Shown here piece after piece: positions 46,745-58,558 of a DNA stretch of 64,000 nucleotides; the stretch's first letter is position 1; each line of letters starts with the position of its first letter. The translations under genes and the position numbers were made by a program. The notes beneath the pieces were generated by a model. That model had not been told where the DNA came from, ran no database searches, and was given only the letters and a program-made list of their open reading frames with translations. Source of the stretch: Corylus avellana (taxonomy: Eukaryota > Streptophyta > Magnoliopsida > Fagales > Betulaceae); NCBI RefSeq assembly GCF_901000735.1, contig NC_081543.1, positions 36,700,590-36,764,589 of the forward strand, in the 5' to 3' direction.

Positions 46745-49700
46745 ATGGCAGCCCGCGCGATGCTCAGAGCGTTCGCGAAACGCACCCTTCCGTTCCACTC
46801 TTTAATTTCTCGATCCGTAAGTTCTCGACCATTTACATATGATTGCTATCTAAGCTTGGATATGTATATTTATGTATGCGTCTTTGAATATATGATATGG
46901 ATTTAATTCCGATACATGTTTTCTAGCGCTTTCTTTGTTGAGATTTTCGATGGGGGTGGCTTTTTCAGAATTATAAGGCTTAGGCACAAGAAGAGAATAT
47001 CCGATTCAAATATGATTTGATTGGTTTCACCTCACTCAAGCAGAGGAACCCAGTGAGTTCTCAGTTAAAGAGAAATTTTGTATTGGTACTTGAACACTAT
47101 AGGCACGCTTCTCAGTGGGGGAGCTGACCCTTCTATATACGAAGCTTGAAAGAAAAATGAACTAAAAACTCTTCTATGCACACTAATCTGTAAAGGCATA
47201 TGCATCACCTCGACCAACTTTTTTTAAGCTGGCTCGTTGCGCTAGATCACCACTTATTCCAAAAGCTTAAACCGATAAGAAAGAAAGAGTAAATTTAATT
47301 ATTTGATTAATACTTCAACACTCCTCATGTTTGAGTTCAAACTCACTCTTAATAAGTGTGACCCAATAAAATTGTGGGATGAACTATAGAGTTAAGGTTC
47401 GAACTCATGACCCATGCTTTGATAATATGTTAAATAATCACTTATCCTAAAAGTTTTAATTAATAAGAAATTATGAATTTAATCGTTTAATTAATACTTC
47501 AATACATAGGGTTACCTAAACTGGCAAGTGGGTATACTCCCTACCTTGTTGGTTGAGGTTCGAATCCCTTCATTGACCTAATGCTTGGGTAAGGGATAGC
47601 TCAAGTGCTCAAGGTTTACTCGTGCATTAGAACAATATAATCCTGAGGCTAGCTAGCGTACAAGTTTCTCTTTGTTATCCAAAAAACTTCCTTTTAAACG
47701 AAAATGCCAGTCATGTGGCTTATTCTTTCAATCAAAGCACAACTCTTAAGAAATTCAAGAAACAACTCATACAATCAAAGACAGAAGCAAATTGATATCA
47801 TCACTCTTTCACCTATTGAAATGCATGCAAAGAAGAAAACACATGCAGAGCATGCTTCTATATATTAGGCTCACTAGCCTACAAGTTGGAGTTGGGGATG
47901 ACTGTATACAGTTTTTTTCTATGTAGGCTAGCACGTTGGTTCTTGCTGAGCATGAAGGTGGTTCTATCAATGCCTCATCTGTGAGTGCAGTTGCAGCTGC
48001 AAGCTCTTTAAACAAGGACAACTCCATCTCTGTGCTATTGGCCGGCTTGGGTCCTTCACTTCAACAAGCTGCTGCACATGCCGCCTCATGTCATCCTGCA
48101 GTTTCTCAGGTAGCTTAAACTCAACCTGTGATCCTCTTACTCTGCATGGACTTCCTGGCTTTCTGCTGCTATTTGTTCCTATAGTCATTTCATTTTTCAC
48201 TCAAAAATGAACCTGTAGTTGTCTATCAATTTTGAGGTGCTTTTTGGGAAATCTACTGAAATGGGATTAGCATTTATTCTTTAAGATAGAGGCAAAATTG
48301 GGTATAATGAATGTTAAATAAGTGTTGATTTGGTCTTCTTTCATAGAGCAGCCCACTGAGTCAAAATATCTGGTTTAGTAATCCACAGCATTGCTATACT
48401 TTTCAAGAGTTACATATGACCAGCGAGATTTTTCACCTTGCCAAAGCCCGGAAGATTGATGGCCTCTGAGACGTTGTTGTCTTTGATTTTCTCATGGTTA
48501 ATGTTCAAGGAAGAAAACAATGTATCAATACTTTTAACAATCCTGTCATCTCAGAGTGATATGTCTTTGAGACACAGTTCAAGGACATAATATTATGGGA
48601 TTCTGAAAGTTGGCAGACACTATTTCTTGCACAGGTGCTTGTAGCTGATTCGGATAAATTTACATATCCTTTAGCAGAACCTTGGGCTAAACTAGTCCAT
48701 TTGGTTCAGCAGAGAGGTGGCTACTCACACATAATTGCACCTTCAGGTTCATTTGGGAAAAACATTCTACCACGCGCAGCGGCTCTGTTAGATGTTTCTC
48801 CAGTTACAGATGTTATTGAAATATCTGAACCTAATTTATTTGTCAGGTACATGCTGTTGCTTAGCCCTATTACATGATTTTGATGCCTTCTCCTTATATG
48901 TTGTCTATTCCTACATGAAACCATTCAGCCTACAGGGATGCTAAAGTTAATAGCTTACCCTGAAGGTTGTTGATCGTTGTTTAAAGTTATCCAACAACGC
49001 ATTGTTAGATATCTATGTCCTTTATGTCTATGAGGAAGGAACCATGACGAGAAAAACATGAGGGTATTTTTTTTTTTAATCTTTTTTCATTTAATGGTTC
49101 ATATTCCTTTAAACAGACAAAAGAATATGTAATTACTGCTTTTATTATTTAATGTCCCTATATCTGTTTTTTCTATGGGTCTGGCTGGTGCCAAGTAAAG
49201 TTACTGATCCTGATATTCATATTCCTTTAATTATTTATGACAACTTGCTGCTCTTGTTTTGAGAAGTTAACAAAACTGTATATACATATATTCAAACAAT
49301 AATATGCTTGAAAATCTTCTGACATTCATACATTCCCAGTATGCAGAATTTTTTTTCTTCTAAAACAAGAGAAATTATTCAGCAAGTAGGAAGCATGATT
49401 CCTTAGTCTACTTGCATGTAATCAAATAAAAATGGTCTCATCTACAATCTACTGGTTTCATAATCCACCCCTTACCTAAAAGTCCAAAACATAGTGAGCA
49501 ATATTGCAAAAAGAAGCATCATTAAAATTCTAGGCATTCATTTCTGCTTCACTGTTGTCATTATCATGTTTCTTCAGTTAATCTACACTGGTAGAATGGT
49601 TTTTTGCACATCACATGACATTAGCAAAGAAAAGGATTAGCGATTTCTAGAAATCAACTTACTTTACCTAGCTATAAAACCTTAGGTATTATTCACCTCA

Positions 49701-52141
49701 TTTTTTAACAGAGTAACCGTTCTTATGCTAATGCTAATTCCCTGATGATTTTACAAGCTCATTATGTCATATAGATAATCGATATCAAGCAATGCTTGAA
49801 AGTTGAAATATTTGAAATCCTCAATGAGGCATCACAATCGCATAAACTGAAAGCAAACACTAAATGGCATACAATTTCACTTTTAATGGTGTCTTCTTGT
49901 GTCCTGGAAAGGTGCTAAGGTGGGCCGTTTTCTGCTCCTCGGGCTTTAGCATTATTCAAGTTCACTCTTAATCCTTAACTATGTGTCAAGGTAAATGAGA
50001 TTTCCTTATCTGACTGAAGTTAAGATCTAAAATCATTTGGCAGGCCCATATATGCTGGAAATGCACTTTGTACAGTTCGATATAATGGTGACAGCCCTTG
50101 TATGTTGACCATTAGATCCACATCTTTCCCAGTGCCCCCAACCTCAGCTGATTCAAAAGATAATGAAGCTCCTATCTCCCAGGTTGATCTCTCGACCTTC
50201 GGTGAAGGTCTGTTTTTCTTTTTCCAATGGATAGGAATTCTTTTTGTCGGCTACTCTCTGCCTTGTATATATCGAAAGAAGAGAATGTATCTAGTCCTCT
50301 GTTTATCTATTGATTTGTAGTTCTTGTTCAATATTTAAAATGCTGAAGTTAATAATTTATTGGGTGATTCTGGGTAATCAGATTTATCTGGTAATTACTT
50401 GTATTTCCTGACAGGGTATTGTGTATTTATTAACAGATTCTATAGGTAAATCTAGATATGTAAATCAGACCTCTCAGAATACAGAACGCCCAGATCTTGG
50501 GAATGCACGAATTGTAGTCACAGGGGGCCGTGGGTTGAAAAATGCTGAGAACTTCAAGATGATAGAGAAGCTTGCAGAGAAACTTGGTGCAGCTGGTACA
50601 TTTTACATTTAAGAAGAATTTTTGTTCTTGCATCTTGGACATATAAGCATATGCGGTTGTTGTAAATATGACCTCTCTCTCTCTCTCTCTCAACAATATA
50701 AGTATAATTTGGTGATTCTTTCTTCCTTTTTGCTTAGTTGGTGCTACCCGTGCTGCTGTTGATGCTGGATTTGTTCCTAATGACCTCCAGGTAACACCTA
50801 TTATGGGTATCTCCAACTTTGTATATATCACTTAATATCATCAGATAGCCCTTTCATTCCATTAGTTCCTTGTTCTTTACAATCTTAAATTTGTTTGAAC
50901 TCATTTGCTCTAATTGCTGTTATGCAACTCAGAAGAGTAGAATTGTTTCAGCTGTTCGTTCTGACTTGAAAGCTGTGATAATTCTGAATTTGGAACCTAG
51001 AAAAATAGAAAGAAAAAGGAAAGAAGAAAAAATGTATGCAATGTAGATGCTTCATCTTGAGTACTTATTACAATACTCATACACGCAATAACACTGTTTA
51101 TAATTTGAAATACATACAGAAACACAATATTATTTACTGTCTTTTTGGGTTTTGAGGTGCCTCTGATACATTATAAATATGTTTACGATTCACTTTTGGA
51201 GAGGGGGGAGGGGGGTTCTTATATATGTTTTCTTCCATGGTCTTAGTTGAGTGCTTTTTTGTGTCAGGTTGGCCAAACTGGAAAGATTGTCGCCCCAGAG
51301 TTATATATGGCTTTTGGTGTATCAGGAGCCATCCAGCACTTGGCAGGCATTAGAGATTCCAAGGTCATTGTTGCTGTTAACAAAGATGCAGATGCAGCCA
51401 TATTTCAGGTGATGGCTTAGCATTTTTGTGCTCTTTTGCTCAATTAGTCGAATTTGTGCATTTCAAAGCTATTTTTCATCTTATTATTTAAAAAAAAAAA
51501 AAAAAAAAGAGAGCCATTTTTCATCTTCTTGTGTTTGATGAAACACTTACGTGCTGGGAAATGGTAACTGTGTGTTCAAATGAGACTAGCAATTCCATGT
51601 CTTGTGGTAAATAATGTACTTTGCTAGTTTTCTCCTCCTACGGTATGCAATTGCTGGTTACATTTGGGATATGAGATCATCAGGAAGTTGTCTTTTTTCT
51701 TTTCAGTTTGATTAAACAGTTAAACTTATAAACTGAAATTTGTGTGTACCATACAAGCGAATTATAGTCATTGAGCAAACCGCTAATGGAGAATACTTAT
51801 ATTTTTCAGAATAATTAAAGTTTTCTTGATCTTACCTTTCCCTGCTTTGACTGCCAAAAAATCTAAACAACTTTCAGCTTTTAGAGCTAGATAACCTCTT
51901 TTCAATTGCGATAGAATGATGCATTAGTAATGCCTTTGCTCAATGCTTTTACTCACTGAAAATCCTGCTTTGCTTTGATTTCTTTTCGGATGCAAGCTTT
52001 TGTGGAAAGAGATTTTTCTTGCATCTGGTTTTTGCCCTTCTAAAAGCTCTCCTTGAATTGCAGGTTGCTGATTATGGACTCGTAGGTGATCTTTTTGAGG
52101 TGATACCAGAATTGCTAGAGAAGCTTCCAGAGAGAAAATAA
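46745..52141 (+). CDS. ETFA: Electron transfer flavoprotein subunit alpha, mitochondrial
   Basis: Exons: 46745-46816, 47927-48109, 48635-48846, 50044-50207, 50437-50595, 50738-50790, 51268-51408, 52064-52141. All junctions are GT/AG and phases close, giving 353 aa, near the plant family length. ETF is an alpha/beta heterodimer in the mitochondrial matrix. It takes electrons from acyl-CoA, isovaleryl-CoA and 2-hydroxyglutarate dehydrogenases and passes them to ETF-ubiquinone oxidoreductase, important during sugar starvation. Exon 1 encodes an Arg-rich, acid-free presequence ([13 protein letters not shown]). The N-terminal domain starts at [14 protein letters not shown]. The FAD-binding C-terminal domain includes [24 protein letters not shown] and the ETF alpha signature [14 protein letters not shown] at 293-306, continuing to VAVN at 319. 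The GT at 50208 and acceptor at 50436 were chosen for frame and for [10 protein letters not shown] continuity. The protein looks intact. Confidence 0.95.
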
Positions 52142-52929
52142 ACCTCCTAACTAGTGCATTTCCAGACTTCTTGTTGCTGAATATCTTGTTTATAAGAAGT
52201 TTCAAGTAGTATGAATATTAATAATCATAATAATTGAAAATTAATTTTGAATATGTCCGTCTATCAGTACTGTTTGTGATGTTACCTCATTTTCTTTGGA
52301 CTTCCTTTAACATATAAGCAGATTTGAATTGGTCTCAGCTTGTAGATAAGTAGTATAGCCAATAAATCAAATTCTCATTTAGAGGAATTATCAACCAACA
52401 AGAAAATGGCATTGCATATATAAAGAAAGAGTGGGTGAAGCTTCTCTAACATCAGAGCTACTTCTCTATTATAAGTAGATTGCCTGGACAGTCTCAAGAA
52501 GACAGTGAACTCCTTTCCTTCAGAAGGACCAAGGTTGCTGTTGAAACATAAAAAGATATATGCAAAACTCTTTTCCTGATTTTACTTATTAGGGAACGAT
52601 TATAGTATGTGATTTCTGCTCTGTATAGTTGCCTTCCCATCAAAGCTGCTTTTATTTGCTGAAAATTCTATCCAATATGAATAACCAAACCATTAAAAAA
52701 GTATGTTTAGGGATAATAGTATGGATACCATATGAGATGTAACCAAGTAGTCTTTGGCAAAGTGATTTTTATGGCTGCCCACGTATCTCCTAAATTATAT
52801 TTTTCGGATTTTAAAATTGTATAAGTACATTTATTAGGTTTATCTTGCTATGGAATATAATTCCATAAATCTTCTGACTTAACAAAGGATCGATAAAATA
52901 GTTTGTTTATTCAGAAGAATAGTCAACGA
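52142..52929. other. ETFA 3' flank and spacer before the tRNA gene
   Basis: Holds the ETFA 3' UTR and AT-rich spacer with no supportable gene. A TATA-like GATAAAATA (52892-52900) and a CAA (52924-52926) just before the tRNA match usual upstream signals of plant tRNA genes. Confidence 0.5.
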
Positions 52930-53000
52930 GCGCATCTAGTGTAGTGGTATCATAGTACCCTCCCACGGTACTGACCGGGGTTCGATTCCCCGGATGCGCA
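52930..53000 (+). tRNA. tRNA-Gly (anticodon CCC)
   Basis: The 71-nt sequence folds as a cloverleaf. The acceptor stem GCGCATC pairs with GATGCGC, with discriminator A. The D arm is GTGTAGTGGTATCAT. The anticodon stem GTACC/GGTAC encloses the loop CTCCCAC (anticodon CCC). The variable region is short. The T stem CGGGG/CCCCG encloses TTCGATT. The internal A and B boxes lie in the D and T arms. CAA lies just upstream, and T-runs beginning about 53005 and a long T-run at about 53022 can end RNA polymerase III transcription. No intron and no encoded CCA. It looks functional. Confidence 0.96.
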
Positions 53001-53753
53001 TAATTTATTTATTTATTTATTATTTTTTTTTTTTTAAGTCCTGTTCATATCCCACCAAATTTAGGATCACTAGGTCTCCCAAAGGTTTGAAGAGTCAAGT
53101 GAAATTGTGTTTAACGTGTTGTGAGGGACACCTTGTGTATTGTGAGGAATCAAGGACACTGAAATCATTTTGATTGGATGGCTTTGTGGTGATAGCCACT
53201 AGAGAGTGGCACAAAAGTTCAAATGGGTCAGAAAGTCCGTTCTATATCTATCAAATGTGTATATGTGGGATTGTTATTTGTCCAACACCATGTCTCTGTG
53301 TGTCATCCACATCTTACCATGTGCAGCTTGTCCCATGAAACCATACAAAATGTTTTTAAAAGCTACCCAAACATGTGGGGGATCATTGCTAACTTCATGT
53401 CAAACACATGGCCACTTTAATTATACAGTTAGTTCTCTAGTTATTGTCATTCGGTTATAGGTTTTTTACCCCGTCTCACTTAAAGATTTCACATGTTGAG
53501 CCTCATGACTTGTCGATGGAGCGTTTAATTAAACTGACTTAACAGTTTGATTAGGCTCTTACTGAGTGAGTAATGGGTACACAAAGCATGACAATTCCAA
53601 TAAGTAAACAAAATTTAGCTGCCTGTTTTGGTCAAGTCATTTTGGAAATTTTTCCAAAAAGCAAGTGTAAATGTGTAAATGTTTCAACCCTCAAATAAAG
53701 GCTTAATTAATTATTAGTACTCAGATTTGTCATCCTAGTTTGAAGAACATGTA
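53001..53753. other. Spacer after the tRNA gene
   Basis: Starts with TTTATTTATTTATT and a T13-type run (Pol III terminator region). The rest is AT-rich without a recognisable gene; open frames of 65-84 codons at 53206-53460 show no family resemblance. Confidence 0.4.
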
Positions 53754-53928
53754 TGGGAGCTTGACTTTATGGGATGATAATAGTGTTAGCACATCAACTC
53801 ATGGGGCCATGGAATCTCCCATTTTATTAGGTAAGTGACAAAGCTCGAACTCTTTCTAATTATAATTAGGTGGCATGAATGCATACACATTTTAGTTATG
53901 GGCATCCCATGAACTTCATATGCAGCTA

Positions 53929-53941
53929 GCTAGCTAGCTAG
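53929..53941. repeat. (GCTA)n microsatellite
   Basis: A short run of GCTA units, repeated identically in the second copy of block B at about 58734-58746. Confidence 0.8.
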
Positions 53942-56190
53942 TTCAACGAATGTAGGCGTGAGGTTGCTTCTTAATTTTCTTTTCTGAAGTGACAAGCTTC
54001 CTCTTTTAGGAACTTCCAAATGCCAACCCTATCAATCCTATCATTCATCCAAAAAAAGTAAAAAAATCCTCACAATCCAACTCTATTCTAAGGTTTTATT
54101 GCATATCAATTTTTTTTTTCTTAGCACCGAGTCAATCATATAAGAGAAACGTTAAACACATTCTCACTCTCATATTATACGTATTCCATGACGTTTTTAG
54201 TGCCACGTCGAAGAGTGTATAATTGTTCCTCTAAAGAAAAAAGAAAATCCGAGTTGAGCTTGACTTTATGAAAGGAAATGGTTCGGTAAGGGGACAAATT
54301 CTATGTTAATTAGTAATTAATTAATTTAATCACATTCTAATCATGAGGGCATCCATGAAACTTCACTGCTCAACTTGCTTTTGTTTGAAGTGAGAATCTT
54401 TCTCACTTATGAAACTTTTTAATTAATGGCTTCCCTGTCCAAGCAATCTCTCCTAAATTTTTATTTTATTACAGACCTGTACCTTAACATCTGAATATGT
54501 TCAAAAGTCCCCATTTTTTTTTATATATATAGACTGTCGACCTTTTCTTTCTTTCATTTCTCTTTGAAATTAATTAGATATATATGGAGGCAAGTAGCAC
54601 ATTTATAACTATTGCACTTATAACCATGCAACTATATATAAAGTCAATCAACTATAAGACTTCAAAAAATAATAATAAAATTAAAATAACAAATAATTTT
54701 TATAAATGTCTACAGTATTTGTATTCCATCTTCTAAAGCAAACTCCTATAAAATTTTATAAATTTAATGGTATATATATTATCGCGTTATTTAAAATTAC
54801 AACAAAGTCTTCACCGTAAAATAAATCTCTCAATTTCCCTTGAAATGAAAGTATTAGGCTCCTACATCTAGTCCGTGGATCAATATTGCAAATTATGAAT
54901 AGTAGTTGTCAAAACTACATTATGTTTTTGTCGGTGATCTGGATCATCAGGAACGACACTTGATTTATGGTTGTCGTACGGAATATCAGCCTTTTTTCTA
55001 GAGTTCATGCCGGTTAATTATTATAATTGTGTTCGACAATGGAACGAAAAAAGAGAATAGTATCGTACTACATAAATTTGATTGATATATATAGGAAAAA
55101 AAGTAAAAATATTTTGTATAAAAAAGTAAAAAAAATTTGTTTTATAGTGATTTTTTTATTTGAATAATAATAAAAAGTGATTGATGTGATGTAAAAAATA
55201 AAAATGTTGAAATTGATTTTAAGAAGAATTTTTTGGGTTTTTGGATCTGGTTCGGCCCGGCCCTTTGCCAAACACAACCTATGTTCTTTTTGATTTGTAA
55301 AGAATGAACAAGAAGGAACAGTAGAGATTTTTTTTTTTTTTAACTAAAAAAAAGATTTTGTTTTTCAATTATTGGCATAAATAATCAAGTGATGTACTAT
55401 ATATGTACATTAATATACAACCAAGCATTTGTTTTTGGTTGTGCGTGTATTAATTTCCCGCACCGTTACTTCTAAAAAATAGTAATTTTAAAAAATGGTT
55501 AATAAAAATACAGTTAAAAGTTAGGTGTTCAGTAAATTGTAGTTTGTTTTCTAAAGTTTTGCGTGCTTTTTTACACCTGCTATTTGAAAGCTTGGATTTT
55601 TTCACATTTTCAAACCACTAATTAATTTTTTTAAAATGCACTTTTTACTTGCGAAATCAAACAGACTCTTAATCATCGGATAACGGTGTTATAATAACTA
55701 CGAAACCCTGTATTTGCTGATATGTGTTGCTCTTGCCAACATCTTATGACTAGGTTTTTGTGGACCTAACGTGGAATATAATCTCTCTATATATTCGAAT
55801 GGATGATTGCAAGAATTAATGACCCAAAAAAAAAACAAAAGAAAAAAAAAATGTTCACTAGTAAAAAGTTTGGACTTCTTCTAAAGTACTTCTGTCGGTA
55901 CTATAATCAATCAACTTAATTAATAAAAAGTGCTTTCTTTTTCATCTTAATTTCCCTATATTATTTCTCCATATATATATATATATCTCAAATGCAAGCA
56001 AGGCCACTTAATTTTCCCCCCCTTTTTCTGCATAAATTGTGGTTCTCAATATTAGGAAGAAAAAAAAAAAAAGAAAGAAAAAAAAGGAGTGGCTCTCAAT
56101 ATATAGTTGGAGCTGATACTAAAACAATGACTCTTAATTGCATTATATACAGAAATAACAGTGATTTAGGGAAGATTAAATTGGAATTAA

Positions 56191-56939
56191 TTACCCAAAA
56201 TAATTAATTAACATAGAGAAAGGAACTAAGCAAAGGCCACTCTTTTTTAGTTCTGTGCAATCACTATCTCTCCCAATAAAACCCACTTCACTTCTCTCCT
56301 CTATCTGTCCTGAAGCACTCCCTTTCTCCTATAAAAAACAGCACACAAAGGCTCCTTGTAATTAGCTCATATATGACTCATACATTCACCACTCACAAAT
56401 TAAAGCTAGCCATGAAATAAATAATTAATAGATGTACGTTTAATTACCTGAGATATTTCTGTATTATCGCTTCGTTTTGCAATCTTCATATTCATCTCAT
56501 TCAGTTCATTACAAACCTACCAAAACAGAAAAAAAAAAAAAGAAAAAAAAAAGAGAAGAAGATTATTTTCCACATATATATGCTCAAAGAATGTGAATAT
56601 GAAAAATAAAATTCTGACCTTGGGGCTGCTGACAGGAGAGCTAGCAGTATCTTCCAGAGAATCATCAACCAAAGCTCCGATTGTTTTCCTCTTCTTGAAG
56701 CTCAATCTTTTACTACTCTTAACCATAGACTTTTTCCCGATCAAAGAAGCAGCATCAGAAACCAGAGAATTAGAGGTTTCAAAACGGGAAGAGCAATAAC
56801 GACTCATCATGTGTTCTTCGTTGTTGTTGTTGACTAAGAAATCTTCAAAGTAGACAGTCCAGCCACTCTCCTCGGGAGACCCAGAAGTTCTTTCATTGGA
56901 TGAGAGGGCTTTGCTCATAGAATTGATCGAGTTCTCCAT
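56191..56939 (-). CDS. Vascular-related unknown protein (VUP-like), copy 1
   Basis: Exons in transcript order: 56939-56619, 56516-56448, 56328-56191. GT/AG introns, all phase 0, give 175 aa. The start MENSIN follows the family. Residues 25-35 carry SGWTVYFEDFL, the conserved core of plant VUP-type proteins. A middle motif SLVSDAAS is followed by a Lys/Arg-rich stretch (KKSMVKSSKRLSFKKRK) that could be a nuclear localisation signal, then LEDTASSPVSSPK. The last exon, assembled from sequence, ends CTELKKSGLCLVPFSMLI, matching the C-terminal CTELKKRGLCLVP-type motif I recall for this family. Members are linked to vascular tissue and hormone-related growth, but the molecular function is unknown. 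An in-frame ATG four codons upstream (56951) is less likely. Confidence 0.85.
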
Positions 56940-57136
56940 CCCAAAAAGCAAAGAGAAAAGATGAATATTTCAAGAAGAAAAAAAAAAATATAGAAATGAG
57001 GTTTGGTGGCCGGTTTGAGAGAAACCCTCTTAAAGGAAGCACATATAGTGCAGAGAAAAACATAGAATAGAATAAATAGAGAATCGTGAAGCACATGAGT
57101 TGGTAATATTGGTGTGGGGCATAGGAAAATTAGTTA

Positions 57137-57181
<45 letters not shown>

Positions 57182-58458
57182 TTGACATTGTTATATATGA
57201 AAGGATAGAGATATGCAGCAGCAACAGAGATTTGCCAAAATATTTCTAGGGTGGACTTTACCTGATTTCCACCAAATGCGTTGAAGGAGCCACTCAGTCA
57301 CATAAAGCGACCTTGTACCAGATTTATGCTCTTTTTTTTTTTTTTGTTTATCTCAGGAGAAGTAGTACTACTATATGCTTGTTATTTCTCTCCTTTACAA
57401 ATATATATATTACACGTAAATCCATTACTTTTTCACAATTAATATTGATGTAGATTGCAATATATATATATATATATTATTTTTTCAAACAATATTCCAT
57501 TCTAAGACCTTCTCAGACCATGACCACTACCCACTTTTGCCATTGAATTGAACCACAAACCTGTGCTGTCAAATTAAGGATGTTGGTTTTGTTTCTGCAA
57601 CCTAATTGTTAAATTACCACTTACTTTAAAAGTTAAGTTTACAAAAATGAATGAATTTAATCATCTAATTTTTATTATGATAATTTTCGTCACGTGTAAG
57701 CTTAAAGCTTTGAATTCAAGACATCTTTTATAATACGCTTATAAGAATGAATGAATCTAACCATTTAGTATATACTATATAACCATTTAAGAAAAAAAAA
57801 TATATACCATATAACCATCTTTTTCAGGGCACTATATAATTAGCTTGGGGCCATCAAATAGGATTGGAATTCAAACATTTGGTCAAAATTTCCTTTCCGG
57901 CCATCCAAACACCATATAAATCAACTTGCTATAAATTGATCTCCCATGATGCATGGACAACTTTCACATTCTCTGCACTATCTCGTGAGAAAAAGAAATG
58001 CTTGCTTTAATTTGGTCACCACGTTGGTTTCTAGGTCATCCATTGAAAACCAAGATGGCCCCCCATCATGGATGAATAATGTATATATTGAGGCTATTGA
58101 CTTGGGCTAGAAAGAAACATAAAATATAACTAGAAAAAGGTTTTTAATTGGAAAACTAAAATAGCTTTATTAAATTATTATAACTTGTAAGCCTCTTGTT
58201 GCCTACTTGTTTAATGATCACCTGTTTGGTATTTTGCTGACGTTGTTTCTTAAATTTTGTTTATAGCTTTGGCGGTCCCAATATACCTCATCATAGATTG
58301 CAAAACGATTTGTTTTTCTTTTTTCATCAACTTAATTTACTTATGAATTGTTTGGGTGTGTTTGAGGCCTAAAAGTACGCTTAATACTCCAAAAGTCTTT
58401 TCTTTTTTTTTTTTCTTTTAAAAAAAAAAAAAAAAACTCATTTGGTAAAAAAAATTAA
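56940..58458. other. Upstream region of VUP-like copy 1
   Basis: Contains the promoter and 5' UTR of the - strand VUP-like gene, including a (GA)n run at 57141-57178. AT-rich DNA without a gene follows, then a partial MITE at about 58350-58458 that ends at the N gap. Confidence 0.5.
57141..57178. repeat. (GA)n microsatellite upstream of VUP-like copy 1
   Basis: About 19 GA units, roughly 200 bp upstream of the VUP-like start codon. The matching run in copy 2 (about 61949-61976) has only about 14 units. Confidence 0.9.
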
Positions 58459-58558
58459 NNNNNNNNNNNNNNNNNNNNNNNNNNNNNNNNNNNNNNNNNN
58501 NNNNNNNNNNNNNNNNNNNNNNNNNNNNNNNNNNNNNNNNNNNNNNNNNNNNNNNNNN
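58459..58558. other. Assembly gap, 100 N
   Basis: Exactly 100 unknown bases between the two copies of block B. Confidence 0.98.

Larger units (their letters stand above)
53754..58458. repeat. Duplicated block B, copy 1 (about 4.7 kb, direct)
   Basis: Near-identical to 58559-63233 in the same orientation and includes a whole VUP-like gene. By eye, the only difference in the first about 3.4 kb is a 2-bp indel near 54350. From about 57140 on there are many substitutions, a shorter GA run and other length changes. Copy 1 runs straight into the N gap, within a MITE of the AAAAGTGCTTTTAAC family. Confidence 0.92.
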
